Assembly (NCBI GenBank): GCA_032718475.1
Contig: JAUCBJ010000123.1
Location: 1-28,895 of the forward strand
DNA: 28,895 bases
Source of the DNA: Nemertoderma westbladi
Taxonomy: Eukaryota; Xenacoelomorpha; Nemertodermatida; Nemertodermatidae
Direction of reading: 5' to 3'
How positions within the stretch are numbered: position 1 is the first letter of the stretch; each line of letters starts with the position of its first letter. Position numbers and translations under genes: made by a program. Below are positions 17,527-27,194 of this stretch, piece by piece. The notes beneath the pieces are model-generated. The model saw only the letters and a list, made by a program, of their open reading frames with translations. It was not told the origin of the DNA and made no database searches.

Positions 17527-19543
17527 GTATCTGAGCTATTGTTGATCTACTTGGTCGAAATCCGTTTTGGCTCTTACGCAGTAGTTTCTCTATGTGAGGC
17601 CTAATCCTATATAGAATCATTTTATTGTATATTTTGGCAGCTACCACAAGCAGACAGATCCCACGATAGTTTGTTGGTATGCCGAGGTCTCCTTTCTTGG
17701 GGAGAGGCTTTAGTTGACCTTTAGTCCAAATTGGTGGTGGCTTTTCCCCTTTTAACATCCGGTTGCAAACATTCAATAATGGTCTATTTAGCACTCCGGT
17801 TTTCCATACCTCCGCTGGGATTTCATCTAATCCACTTGCTTTATTATTGGACATGCTTTTAATGCTTCTTTGGAGTTCGGCAGGTGTGAAGTCCCCTGTT
17901 TCTATAGGTAGTGTCTTGTCATATATTTTCCTTCTAGGGCTGACCTCGATGTTTGGTGGCTGCCCAAGCAAGTTGCTGAAGTGATTTTTCCACTTCCCAA
18001 CACATTCTTCAGGACTATCGGCTATGAAGCGCCCCTTTGCACAACTTTTCCGACCAGATACCTCATTTACAGTTTGCCAGGTAAGTCTTGATTGTTGCTG
18101 TATGTGAGCAGTTGTAATTGCTTCAATTTTATCCTGTATGTACTTTTCCTGGCTGATGTTGTAGGCCAATTTAAGATCGTCCTTAGCTTTCTCAACCTTG
18201 TTAATGTTTTCGGTTGTTGGTTGTTCGGTTTTAACTTTGTAGGCTATCTTAAGATCTTCTCTCTTACAAGTAACCTCAGAGTTTTGCCATGGCACATACT
18301 GTTTTCGTTTAGGTTTCTGGGGGATATGCCTCTTAGCTGATTCCTTGTGGGCTGTTATTATATTCTGGTATATTGAATCGGTGGATTGGTCTTCATCCAT
18401 TGACTGAAGTGCTTCAAAGCGGTTTTGAACTTCTACTGTATAAGCATCCTTTACAGCATTGTCAGTTCTGAGTTTCTCCCAGTCATAGTTGATTTGCTTG
18501 CTTGTCCTGGGTTTGCTGGCTCTCAAACTAAGTCTGATCTCTGCAGTCACAATTCTGTGGTCCGAACCAATTAGGTTGAACGAGCTGTATGCCTCGCAGT
18601 TGATCATGCTATTTCTCCACTTTTTGTTTATAAGGATGTAATCCAGTTGTGCTTTGGTTCCATTAGGGTATTGAAAGGTCCATAGCTTCCCCTTACTCTT
18701 TTCGAATGTGTTGTTTGTTGGTATCAATTCACATTCTTCCATTAGGTCTAAAAGTAAGTACCCATTTCTGTTAGAACTGGTGTTATAGGTGTAACCCTTG
18801 ATGTCTTCTGGGCCAATTTGCGCATTCAGGTCACCAGCAATGACTTTAACATTGTGTTTCGGGATGTCCTTAATAAGTCCAGTCAGTTCTTCATAAAACT
18901 TGACTGCTTGTTCTGGCTCTGATGCATTGGTTGGACTGTAGCAACATATAACTGTTGTCTTGGTATTCCCATCAAATGTTGCGATCATAACCCTGGAATT
19001 TATAGATTCGATGTTGTTTAGGGTCTTAAGTGCAAATGGGCTTAGCAGAATTCCTACTCCACCAATTGATGCATTGGCCGAGTTTCTTACTGCTGAGCTT
19101 GTTACTAATGTCCATCCATTTCCAATGTCATTGTACTTCATGGCAGTGTCTTCATGACAAATCCGATGTTCTTGAATGCAGATGATGTCGATGTTATATT
19201 CCATTGCCAGAGCGACCATGTCACCCTGTTTGCTCTGTGCTTTCAGCGTGCGTGCGTTCATTATAGCAATCCTTAGTGTCTTTTTACATTTCAACAGGTT
19301 GGTTCTTCTTTCTTCTCTGTCTTCTGTTCCAGTAGCCAATTTATCGACCCCAGCCTGGTGTACCACTGAGGGGCACGCGGTCCTTGTTGACCCGGGCGAT
19401 GACCGAGCCGGTATTTCTCCTGAAGGGTTCTCATACTCATATATTTCAGTTGCGGGAGTAAACCGCTTGTGGTCGCAACTCCTACAAGCGTCTTCGCAGT
19501 AAGTCGCCGTTGGTTGATTACCTTCCGCCGACCTTGTCAGCAT
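17504..19543 (-). pseudogene. LINE A copy 2, endonuclease and RT finger part (upstream of the frameshift)
   Basis: 679 residues starting at ATG 19543. About 55 N-terminal residues precede the part present in copy 1, including CEDACRSCDHKRF, a small Cys/His cluster that might be a metal-binding motif. The APE endonuclease motifs and NYRGICLL follow. The frame leaves the RT at the 1-bp insertion near 17521. Copy 1 and copy 2 together show that the family's product is about 1050 residues. Confidence 0.85.
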
Positions 19544-19717
19544 GTCTAGCCGTTGTTGATTACCTTTTTATTTTCGGTTTTAATTAAAAAAAGTCTACCG
19601 ATAAGGGCATTTTGAAATCCGTCTCCTGCATAATTTCCTAATAACTGTCTGTTGGACGTCCTGTTAGTTTATATAAATTTTATTTTGTGATCGGCATGCG
19701 GCATTGCAGCTGCATTT

Positions 19718-20216
19718 TTAAGAATGCTGTGCCGGCTTGTCGACAAAATTGCGCCGCCGCAACTCCGTATCACCCATGACATTTGCTAGATCATACGCAT
19801 ATTCAAGGCCAGTGTCCTTTAAGATGCGTTTCAAGAAAATCATGGGCTGTCCACCATGCTTATTCACTCCGTGAGGCTGCAAAAGTACAAGATTATGCAC
19901 TGGCTGGTCCTCACGGCGAATGCAATGTCCTGCACAGCGGAGGCGATTTTGTTCTAGTGTCAAGCTTGGAGGGAACCAATGAGACACCTCCAATGTTATA
20001 TAGTGTCTGGTTGGAGATGTGTGCATTGTACTTGACACAATGAACCCGACGTAGCATTCTTGTGAATGTGCCATCCAGAGATTTGGTGTCATCAGCAGTT
20101 AGAGCCCAGCATGCACTCCCATAGAGGAGTACTGGAACTACTGCTGCTCTAAATAATCGGACCTTAAGTTTGCGATTAATTCTCGGTGACTTCCAAATCC
20201 TGCAAAGCCTATTCAA
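19718..20216 (-). pseudogene. LINE B C-terminal region, copy 2
   Basis: Two overlapping frames (19911-20216 and 19718-20092) carry KAWTSLNRLCRIW-type sequence, LLYGSACWALT, RLRCAGHC and DQPVHNLVLLQPHG, and end at NFVDKPAQHS. At least one frameshift lies between 19990 and 20090. Confidence 0.7.
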
Positions 20217-20911
20217 GGATGTCCATGCCTTTCCCTTATGTATTCGAAGGTCCTCACCTGACTTCCGGATCTATTGGTCTTAATGCTCTTTGCAGCAGCC
20301 TTCACTTCTGCAAAGGAGATATCGCCAATGGGAATATCTGGGAGTACAGACTCAGACACTTTTACTTCTATAAAGTTATCAGGCAATATCCTGTCATTAT
20401 TGAGGAGCTTTTCAAAGCGGGCCTTCCAACGATTGAGGCGATCGGCTGGTGATTCAGCCTTAACCTTGGTGGTTGGTTGGCTTTTCCGCCCAGTAAGCAA
20501 GTTGATCGATTTCCATGCCTGGGATGATTGCCTGATGTCGTCAGCATCATTGATGGCATCAACCTGTTGGTTTATTAGCTCCTGAAGATTAACAGAGTAC
20601 TGCCTATTCAGGGACCTAGATGCAGCCGTAACTGCATTCTTGGCCGCTGTAATCTGTTTGAGTCGGGACTCTTTCTGCGCCTTATAAAGGTCATTTTGGC
20701 ACTTCTGAATTTTGTTGTCAGTCCAGGGGGCCCTTTTCCTGTTTCGAGGGTATACAGGAACTGTATCTGCAGCTGCTAACAAACTGCTGCTGCTAACTGA
20801 TTCTGTGAAGGCAGTATAGCCCTCACAGTGATCTGCCGCCTCAGAGACAAGAACCTCATACCTGTTGCTCAGCTGTAGTGTGAAGCTGGATCTCACACTT
20901 GGCTGTTGCAA
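20213..20911 (-). pseudogene. LINE B linker and finger fragment, copy 2
   Basis: Open for 232 residues through the endonuclease-RT linker and the beginning of the fingers (KSIKTN), then out of frame at the core-deletion junction near 20240-20260. It carries an 11-bp stretch of CTG repeats near 20785 that copy 1 lacks. Confidence 0.7.
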
Positions 20912-20976
20912 CAGAGAGGACCAGTCATGCCGCGGCAGGGCAGATTTCGTTGTTCTGCTAGCAGGCAGACTACGTC

Positions 20977-21507
20977 TTATTGGGCCACAATAAGGCGGTG
21001 ATCACTGGAGAAGGGTCGAAGTGTAAATGCATTACAGTCTTGTATAGAGCTCCTGTATTTCCTACGAAACAGAATATGGTTTATCTGGGACTTGTGACCA
21101 CTGGGTCCACTATGAGTCCATAGCTTTCCAGTTCGCTTCTTGAACTGGTTTCCAGCCGAAAACAATCCATTTCCAGAGATAAAATCCTGAAGATGGACGG
21201 AATTTCGGTTAACACTATTGCTATAGACCCAGGGCGATGTAGGTGATTGATGCAGACTTGCATTAAAGTCTCCCAGGAATGTTAAGAATGCATGCTGATC
21301 CACTCCATCAGTAGCTGCTTGTAGATTATGGTAAAAATTTTCCATTTCCTCTACAGGGGCAACACTAGTTGGAGAGTAGCACACAATCAGAACCACCTTA
21401 GGAAACTTATTAGCCAGTCTTCCAGAACATGAGAAGTGACAACGGATGATGCGGTTAGAGATTTGGTCTATTTTGTCCAATGCTGCATGTGCAGTCGGAT
21501 TCATCAA
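20977..21507 (-). pseudogene. LINE B endonuclease fragment, copy 2
   Basis: 176 residues of APE-type endonuclease with LIVCYSPT, LGDFNASLHQ and SSDHRLIVAQ. Upstream the frame can be followed through ADDSGNGGIGLLMN to a shared 1-bp deletion in the G-run near 21570. It has the same terminal stop as copy 1. Confidence 0.75.
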
Positions 21508-21737
21508 TAGACCAATTCCACCATTGCCACTATCATCTGCTGAAGCGAGGGCGAGTCGCCAACCGCCCCCATGTCCTTAATCAGAACCTCATCAGTCTGT
21601 CCCGTCTGCATTCGGTGCTCTTGAACACCCACTGCGCTAAGAGAAATCTTATCTGCCAAGGCAGTCAGGTATTAAATAAATTTAAATCACTAAAGAATTA
21701 ATAATCAATAACAATTATTATATGGAATGAAATACTT

Positions 21738-21918
21738 ACATTAAATATATCATGGTATTATAATTGAATTTCGGCTTTTTCGAACCTCCCTCCTTCGTTT
21801 TATATTGTTTACTTGGCTTGACAACGTGTATGATTCTTCCCTCGAGGAATCGACCCTCCATCAATGCTCTCCTCTGCAAAACTGTCCGCAGACCTACTAT
21901 CTCTCCAACAGCTGCCAT
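21738..21918 (-). CDS. Orphan gene B, exon 1 (start exon)
   Basis: Starts at ATG 21918-21916 in the same AGAATGG context as gene A and ends at a GTAAGT donor in phase 2. It encodes MAAVGEIVGLRTVLQRRA... Against gene A there are 24 substitutions, 15 at third positions, and one codon fewer in the Gly/Lys-rich segment. The flanking non-coding DNA on both sides is almost identical between the copies. It joins in frame to 15925-16165 across an intron that now holds a full LINE. Confidence 0.75.
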
Positions 21919-21921
21919 TCT

Positions 21922-22421
21922 CTGAAACGTACAATATTAAAAACATTATCACAATTAGTGCTGTGTCACGTAACTTGTCTATTGGCATGGTCACTGGTCA
22001 GCCCTGATATGCTAAGATAAAAATTAACGAAACTTTCTAAACTTTTTGTCTACTAACACACATACAAAATTTAAAAAAATTTGGCAAAGCCATTCCTAAT
22101 AAATAAGCGTCCAAAGATTAGACCGACCGACATACAGCACGAGTTTGAGATAATGGTACCCTTATGCTGAGCTCGCTAACTTTCGTGGCTCGCCCCACAT
22201 ACTGCATTGCATACTTATTTGTCTTACTGTAGGTTCACCTAAAAAAATAATTTTATAAACTCGAAATGCGTAATGATATTATAATTACATATTTTCTAAT
22301 GCCATTTAATATTCTATAACAAATAATTTATAGTCCATTAATATAATAAATCTGCAAGATCAATATACATATAGAATATACAAAATCTATAATATATATA
22401 TATTATACTGACTAATACAGT
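21922..22421 (-). other. 5' flank of orphan gene B
   Basis: Duplicate of 10782-11303, ending at the second duplication edge near 22421. An 11-bp stretch present in A is missing. It presumably carries promoter or upstream-exon sequence; no motif is named. Confidence 0.5.
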
Positions 22422-22753
22422 ATAAACATTACAAGAAAAGGTTTAACATTTCCTACTGTAAGTCCATTAATATTTAAAGATTGTTTTATTGGCACACGTG
22501 GTTACCTAATTTAAGTATAGTAGTGCGAATTACAGCTCGGTCAGCCTTTAACCCTTTACCTTATAACTTATTTTGTGGTAATTATTTCATTACTTGGGGC
22601 CTAAATAAGCATAATTCAATTCAATTTGTTAAAGTTTTAGGCGTTCGCTGCACCAGCCCAAGATGGAGACTTAAGTAAGACATTTATAAGATTAACAGAC
22701 CAGTACCCTACATAATACGCAATGCAAACATAGACATCACATTTTTTTTCATA
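22422..22753. other. Non-coding stretch
   Basis: I see no supported gene. Ordinary AT-rich sequence ending in an oligo-T run at 22742-22750. Confidence 0.4.
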
Positions 22754-23083
22754 GAAATTAGTATCTGGGTACTGAAATTAGTAACCGGGTACTGAAATTA
22801 GTAACTGTGTACTGAAATTAGCAACTGGGTACTGAAATTAGTAACTGGGTACTGAAATTAGTAACTGTGTACTGAAATTAGTAACTGTGTACTGAAATTA
22901 GCTACCGGGTACTGAAATTAGTAACTGGGTACTGAAATTAGTAACTGGGTACTGAAATTAGCAACCGGGTACTGAAATTAGTAACTGGGTACTGAAATTA
23001 GTAACTGGGTACTGAAATTAGCAACCGGGTACTGAAATTAGTAACTGTGTACTGAAATTAGAAATTGTGTACTAAAATTAGAA
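22754..23083. repeat. Minisatellite, 20-bp unit, about 16 copies
   Basis: The unit is GTACTGAAATTAGTAACTGG with variants at two or three positions. At 22861-23040 three-unit blocks recur (two GTAAC units and one GCAACC or GCTACC unit), which gives a 60-bp higher-order period. It directly abuts a LINE B 3' fragment. Confidence 0.95.
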
Positions 23084-23345
23084 TTAAAGAATGCTGTGCC
23101 GGCTTGTCAACAAAATTGCGCCGCCACAACTCCCTATCACCCATGACATTTGCTAGATCATCCGCATATTCAAGGCCAGTGTCCTTTAAGATGCGTCTCA
23201 AGAAAGTCATGGGCTTTCCACCATGCTTATTCACTCCATGAGGCTACCAAAGTACAACATTGTAATATCCTACACACAACGAAAGCAATGTCCTTCAAAG
23301 CAGATGAGGCTCCATTCAATCAATTGTCAAGCTTTGGGGGCTATT
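23084..23345 (-). mobile_element. LINE family B 3' fragment, copy 3
   Basis: Matches the C-terminal coding end of LINE B (as at 8593-8840): NFVDKPAQHS-region sequence, then the segment around the CCATGCTTATTCACTCC landmark. It is clear to about 23258 and patchy with indels to about 23345. The usual 3' UTR is replaced by the 20-bp minisatellite. Confidence 0.75.
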
Positions 23346-23789
23346 ATATTAAAACCTGTTTAAAAATTTATGTTCTATTATTATACTATATACTATTAAA
23401 AACTTTGCATCATACCTCCTATCTTTTCTTTAACAGTTTGCTACACCCGTAGGTAGACCCCATCTATCTGTATAGTTTGAATTCGAATGACTATTGAATG
23501 AATATTAAAATGAAAAAGATTATTCTATGGCCTGACCTGGAGAGTCAGTTACTGGAGGGGACACTACGCTCACCAGGGAGAAGCTGTTGCTATTCTACTT
23601 GCAGCAAGACGATCGCATGTCTCACTAATTGATTAATGCAAACTAAATTTAGTATCTTTCCCTATTATAATAAATGTGACTTGATGACAGTTATTGTATA
23701 TGTATATTTATTATAAAAATTTCATCATCTCTCTTAACACCAACTATACGTGTGTCAGGTGGTTTACCAAAAATAAAACCGTCAATGGC
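23346..23789. other. Non-coding stretch before the LTR element
   Basis: No supported gene. AT-rich, with an ordinary-looking higher-GC patch at 23530-23610. Confidence 0.4.
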
Positions 23790-23790
23790 G

Positions 23791-23899
23791 TGTTGGAAAC
23801 AAAGATTAATAAAGAACTATGACTTGATAAATAAATTTAATAACATTAATTCTAAATCTCTTGGAAACATAATTAATAGAAATTCCAGAACTTATTAAA
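23791..23899 (+). repeat. 5' LTR of the BEL/Pao-like element
   Basis: 109 bp beginning TGTTGGAAAC, identical over its full length to 25810-25918. It lacks the usual terminal CA, so the exact 3' border is uncertain. No target-site duplication is visible. Confidence 0.75.
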
Positions 23900-23981
23900 G
23901 CACATTCCAGTGAGTGAGATCTCCAATTCTAACTGCTGCAACTCAGATAACTCTAGTATAAGACGACTATGACAGCTTAAA

Positions 23982-24221
23982 TTGTCCGAATCCAAGGCTC
24001 AAAACCAACTCGAGAAAGACAAATTGGACTTGGAAGCCGAATGTCTCAAAACAGCAATCAAATTGAAAGAAATCGAAAATAAAAAGAAAGTTATCGATCA
24101 GTGGGAGGCCATTTATATTCTTAAAGCACAAATATGTGAAGACGAGGAAAGTCAGGTCTTAGACAAGGTCGTAGAAATTAGTTCGATCGACAAAGTTAAT
24201 AATTACCTCGAAAAGACGTAA
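23982..24221 (+). pseudogene. Gag-like coiled-coil fragment
   Basis: 79 residues, very rich in Lys, Glu and Leu (for example AIKLKEIENKKKVIDQWEAI), predicted to form a coiled coil as at the N-terminus of BEL/Pao Gag. There is no in-frame ATG. An ATG 15 nt upstream (23967-ish) is out of frame by one base, which suggests a single-base lesion. It ends at a TAA before a second frame. Confidence 0.5.
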
Positions 24222-24231
24222 TGCAATCACA

Positions 24232-24741
24232 ATGCCATCATCAAGTAGTCCCACCTTTCCACAAGTATTATTTCCAACAGGAGGCAGTTCCATCATAAAT
24301 ACAGTTATACCAGACAATACTTATAAACAGAAAACTATTGACAACGTACCCTTAAATACAAGCACATCACCGAACACCCGTGGGACATATTTTCATCCAT
24401 ATCTCCCATTGCACCTAAATAATACAAATACTAATCTAAATCCCCTTGGAAATTTAATTAATCCGAATGCTCACGTTTTTCCAGCCAAAACAATTCAGAA
24501 TTCGACAGCTGCTAATGGCAACCTTTCCAGTAATAGTATATATCACCCCTTCCAATTACAGCGGGGAGTCCTAACAATCAACCCTATAACATGGCTGCTA
24601 CAGGTCAAAACTTACCACATCAATGTCTTTCCTCATTTCAACATAACAACATACCTTGTGGAAGTTGTTCCATCCACAACCAACAACAACCGCAATCATC
24701 ATCCAAAAATGAAGGAATCCCTCAGCCTCAATATCACATAA
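24232..24741 (+). CDS. Low-complexity ORF of the LTR element
   Basis: 169 residues rich in Asn, Thr, Ser and Pro, with no recognised domain. It overlaps the next ORF by about 150 nt in another frame. It could be the remainder of Gag separated by frameshifts, or non-coding AT-rich DNA. Low certainty. Confidence 0.3.
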   Translation: MPSSSSPTFPQVLFPTGGSSIINTVIPDNTYKQKTIDNVPLNTSTSPNTRGTYFHPYLPLHLNNTNTNLNPLGNLINPNAHVFPAKTIQNSTAANGNLSSNSIYHPFQLQRGVLTINPITWLLQVKTYHINVFPHFNITTYLVEVVPSTTNNNRNHHPKMKESLSLNIT

Positions 24742-25763
24742 GTTTGGCACAGCCTACAGTTAATAATTCACTTCTTGATCAAAAATTTGACAAACCTTCA
24801 AGTCGATCACACGATACCTTGGAGTCATTGGAATACAATCCTTCAAGTCGATCACACGATACCTTGGAGTCATTGGAATACAATCCTCCAAGTCGATCAC
24901 ACGATACCTTGGAGTCATTGGAATACAATCCTTCAAGTCGATCACACGATACCTTGGAGTCAATGGAATACAATCCTTCAAGTCGATCACACAATACCTT
25001 CGAGTCATTGGAATACAATCCTTCAAGTCGATCACACGATACCTTGGAGTCATTGGAATACAATCCTTCAAGTCGATCACACGATACCTTGGAGTCATTT
25101 GAATACAATCCTTCAAGTCGATCACACGATACCTTGGAGTCATTGGAATACAATCCTTCAAGTCGATCACACGATACCTTGGAATCATTGGAATGTAATA
25201 CCATAGAGAACTGCTTCACACAATTTTCAGACAATGACTTACCTGGGCAGTTAGTTAAAGATATAGGCTTACCCTTTGATCAAAGCTTTTTCGACAACAT
25301 CTCAGCCCCTAAAACAGAAATGGCTCTTCCATCTCGAAATTCTGATCTTATGATAACTGATAATAACGATTCAACACACGAGCGACTCTGTCACAAATTT
25401 AGGTCATCTCTTCAAGCTCCACCAATTCTAAGTCAAATATCGATAACAAATATATTGAATAACTTGGCATCAACTGCTAAGAATATTAAAAACAACCAGA
25501 AGATAACTAATCTCCTCAACAGTCGAGTTGAAGATCTTCATCCTTACACCAACTCTGGCATGAATGTCTTTGGACATTGGTTCCGTTGTGATGATCACAC
25601 TACTCTACAACCAGTCTGGGCCCTCCTCTTCACTTGTCTTGCATCATGTGCGGTTCATATTGAAATGATCTCCTCTATGGATACTTTAGCTTTCAGAAAT
25701 GCCCTATTCAGATTTATAGCTGTACGTGGACAATGTAAGCTTTTACGCAGTTATCAAGGCTAG
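24591..25763 (+). pseudogene. Gag-repeat and integrase fusion fragment
   Basis: 390 residues. Residues about 69-203 are nine tandem copies of a 15-residue unit (PSSRSHDTLESLEYN). The C-terminal part from about 25540 matches BEL/Pao integrase: FGHWF, then LLFTCLASCAVHIEMISS, then RNALFRFIAVRGQ. At the first catalytic position the family's TGVDYFG-type motif reads SGMNVFG, so the Asp is lost. At the second, the SDxG motif reads SYQG and the frame stops, so that Asp is lost too. The integrase is therefore inactive. Confidence 0.65.
24795..25199 (+). repeat. Coding minisatellite, 45 bp x 9
   Basis: Nine head-to-tail copies of a 45-bp unit starting CCTTCAAGTCGATCACACG, nearly identical to each other. 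At 45 bp the unit keeps the frame. The array is free of stops in at least two plus and two minus frames. Confidence 0.95.
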
Positions 25764-25809
25764 CCATGAAAGAGTCTGAGTCAATGCGGCTAAAGCCGAG
25801 TGGGGAGTG

Positions 25810-25918
25810 TGTTGGAAACAAAGATTAATAAAGAACTATGACTTGATAAATAAATTTAATAACATTAATTCTAAATCTCTTGGAAACATAATTAATAGAA
25901 ATTCCAGAACTTATTAAA
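25810..25918 (+). repeat. 3' LTR of the BEL/Pao-like element
   Basis: Identical to 23791-23899 and preceded by the purine-rich tract. Confidence 0.75.
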
Positions 25919-26149
25919 TATTACACGAAAATTACGCTAAACCGACAAACTTTGACATATAAATTCAACTGTTCCTACATTTATCACATTTCTAACGATA
26001 ATTTCCACCGTGCATACCCGGTACTCATATTTATATTGGAGAAATCGTTTTTTACAGGCTCTATGGACCCAAGAATACTTTTTTCCCTTACTCTTGGTCG
26101 CCAGGGGGGCTTGTAACAGCGTTGAAAGGCGGGACCGCAATCTACCTCG

Positions 26150-26668
26150 CATCGCTTGCTGCTCAATGACAGATGGTGGGTCAGGCCTTCAAACTGTCGA
26201 CGAGAAATCAGTTAGTTCGAGGGGACTTACAAACATCTTCCTGAGAATGACCCCAAGGTGTTTTTAAAGTACCTGTGGATGACTCCTCAGCAGTTTGATC
26301 ACCTTCGCTCATTAGTAAATGCAAGTACCGAAAAGTTGCCAATCCCTAGTCCAATAATAAGTTCAGAAGAACGGCTGGTTATAACGCTTGTTTTTCTGTC
26401 ACATGATCCAAGCATTAGCTCTCTTTCCATCAGGTTTCAATGTGGCAAGTCAACAATTAGCCAATTATTGGGTGAGACATGTGGAATTATATGGGATAAT
26501 TTTTATCCAATATATCTAAAATTCCCATCCACTGCCAATGAATGAAGGAGAATTTCAGATGACTTTTATCGCTTGTGGAATTTCCCAAACTGCATTGGGG
26601 CTATCGATGGGAAACACATTTTGAAATCCAATGCCCAAGTTCGTCGGGATCCTTGTTCTACAACTGGA
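26150..26668 (+). pseudogene. PIF-Harbinger transposase fragment
   Basis: DDE nuclease of the PIF-Harbinger type. In one frame it reads RWWVRPSNCRREIS, a stop at 26213-26215, then PENDPKVFLKYLWMTPQQFDHL, SSEERLVITLVFLSHDPS, FQCGKSTISQL and a TGA at 26543-26545 where the family has a Trp. It continues [20 protein letters not shown], which holds the first catalytic Asp. A 1-bp frameshift near 26617 moves the continuation ([11 protein letters not shown]) to another frame, and all similarity ends at 26668. Two stops, one frameshift and loss of the remaining catalytic residues make this a dead relic. The apparent start at 26258 is a GTG and has no meaning. Confidence 0.85.
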
Positions 26669-26675
26669 TGGTGTT

Positions 26676-26932
26676 ATGCAAAAACCAGTTAACCCATATT
26701 TATTTAACCCATGTAATGAACGCTAGGGGGTGTAAGATGCCATTAAGTATGTTCATGTAAATTTTGGAGACCATTCGACAACGTAAAGGCCTAGAAATGG
26801 AAGAAAAAGTTAACCCACATATGGCAATAATTAAGTTTTCAATTTTGCAGAAACCAGTTAACCCACATGTTGTTGGATAGACTAAACATAAACATATATA
26901 GTGGCATTTTGCAAAAACCAGTTAACCCACAT
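26676..26932 (+). repeat. Cluster of TTAACCC repeats
   Basis: Three close copies of GCAAAAACCAGTTAACCCACAT (about 26679, 26847 with one change, and 26911), plus shorter AGTTAACCCACAT (26808) and TTTAACCCATGT (about 26702), at irregular spacing. The cluster starts where the Harbinger similarity ends. TTAA followed by CCC is the form of a piggyBac insertion site and terminus, so subterminal repeats of such an element are one reading. Confidence 0.5.
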
Positions 26933-27194
26933 CCACAGAAATTAGTTGTTTCTTCTTTCATATTGGCCATACATTTGAATTTATATTAACTAGGTATAGA
27001 GGGATTTTTAAAATTACATTGTCCAGAGTCAAATATACATAATTTACAATTAATTTACCCTCAATAACGGTACCAGAAAGTGGGGACTAACAGTTTATGT
27101 AGGACTTATAGTTTTGGTTAGTTTATAGTTCACAAACAAGTATCTTACAGAAAACTTATAAAAATAATTTAGGGCCTACTACTAACAGCATCAT

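Larger units (their letters stand above)
16386..19575 (-). mobile_element. LINE family A, copy 2 (inserted into the duplicated intron)
   Basis: The best 5' end in the window. It extends about 230 bp further 5' than copy 1, to within about 35 bp of the ATG at 19543. Its tail is (TAG)n at 16386-16400. The same intron position in gene A (8445-8452) is uninterrupted (GCATACGTTTAATT), so the insertion postdates the gene duplication. The junctions show at most 1-2 bp of possible target duplication. Confidence 0.9.
19689..21668 (-). mobile_element. LINE family B relic, copy 2 (RT core deleted)
   Basis: Duplicate of 8558-10525 with about 2-3% divergence, and nearly none over 20980-21340. It shares the deleted RT core, the endonuclease frameshift, the linker frameshift and the 5' truncation point of copy 1. 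It was therefore copied with the surrounding DNA and not by a separate retrotransposition. Confidence 0.85.
16166..21737 (-). other. Intron 1 of orphan gene B (enlarged by LINE A)
   Basis: Corresponds to 8226-10596 of gene A, plus the LINE A insertion at about 16386-19575. Next to exon 2 it differs from gene A at 3 of 222 positions. The donor next to exon 1 is GTAAGT as in gene A. The intron therefore holds a relic LINE B (19689-21668) and a young LINE A, both on the gene's strand. Confidence 0.7.
23791..25918 (+). mobile_element. Non-autonomous BEL/Pao-like LTR retrotransposon
   Basis: Two identical 109-bp direct repeats enclose about 1.9 kb. A purine-rich tract (GAGTGGGGAGTG, ending 25809) stands immediately before the 3' repeat, as expected for second-strand priming. 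The interior has a gag-like coiled-coil ORF, a low-complexity region, a 45-bp coding minisatellite and a piece of BEL/Pao integrase. Protease, reverse transcriptase and RNase H are absent. The element must have depended on proteins from elsewhere. Identical LTRs suggest a fairly recent insertion, although 109 bp gives little resolution. Confidence 0.75.

Noticed and set aside
7985-21918. A diversity-generating retroelement or targeted hypermutation as cause of the exon differences
   Set aside because: Changes are of all types, not confined to adenines, and mostly at third codon positions. There is no template/variable repeat pair, so old purifying selection plus later exchange fits better.
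22754-23083. Regular 20-bp repeats that might suggest a CRISPR array
   Set aside because: Units are head to tail without spacers, and the surroundings are eukaryotic.
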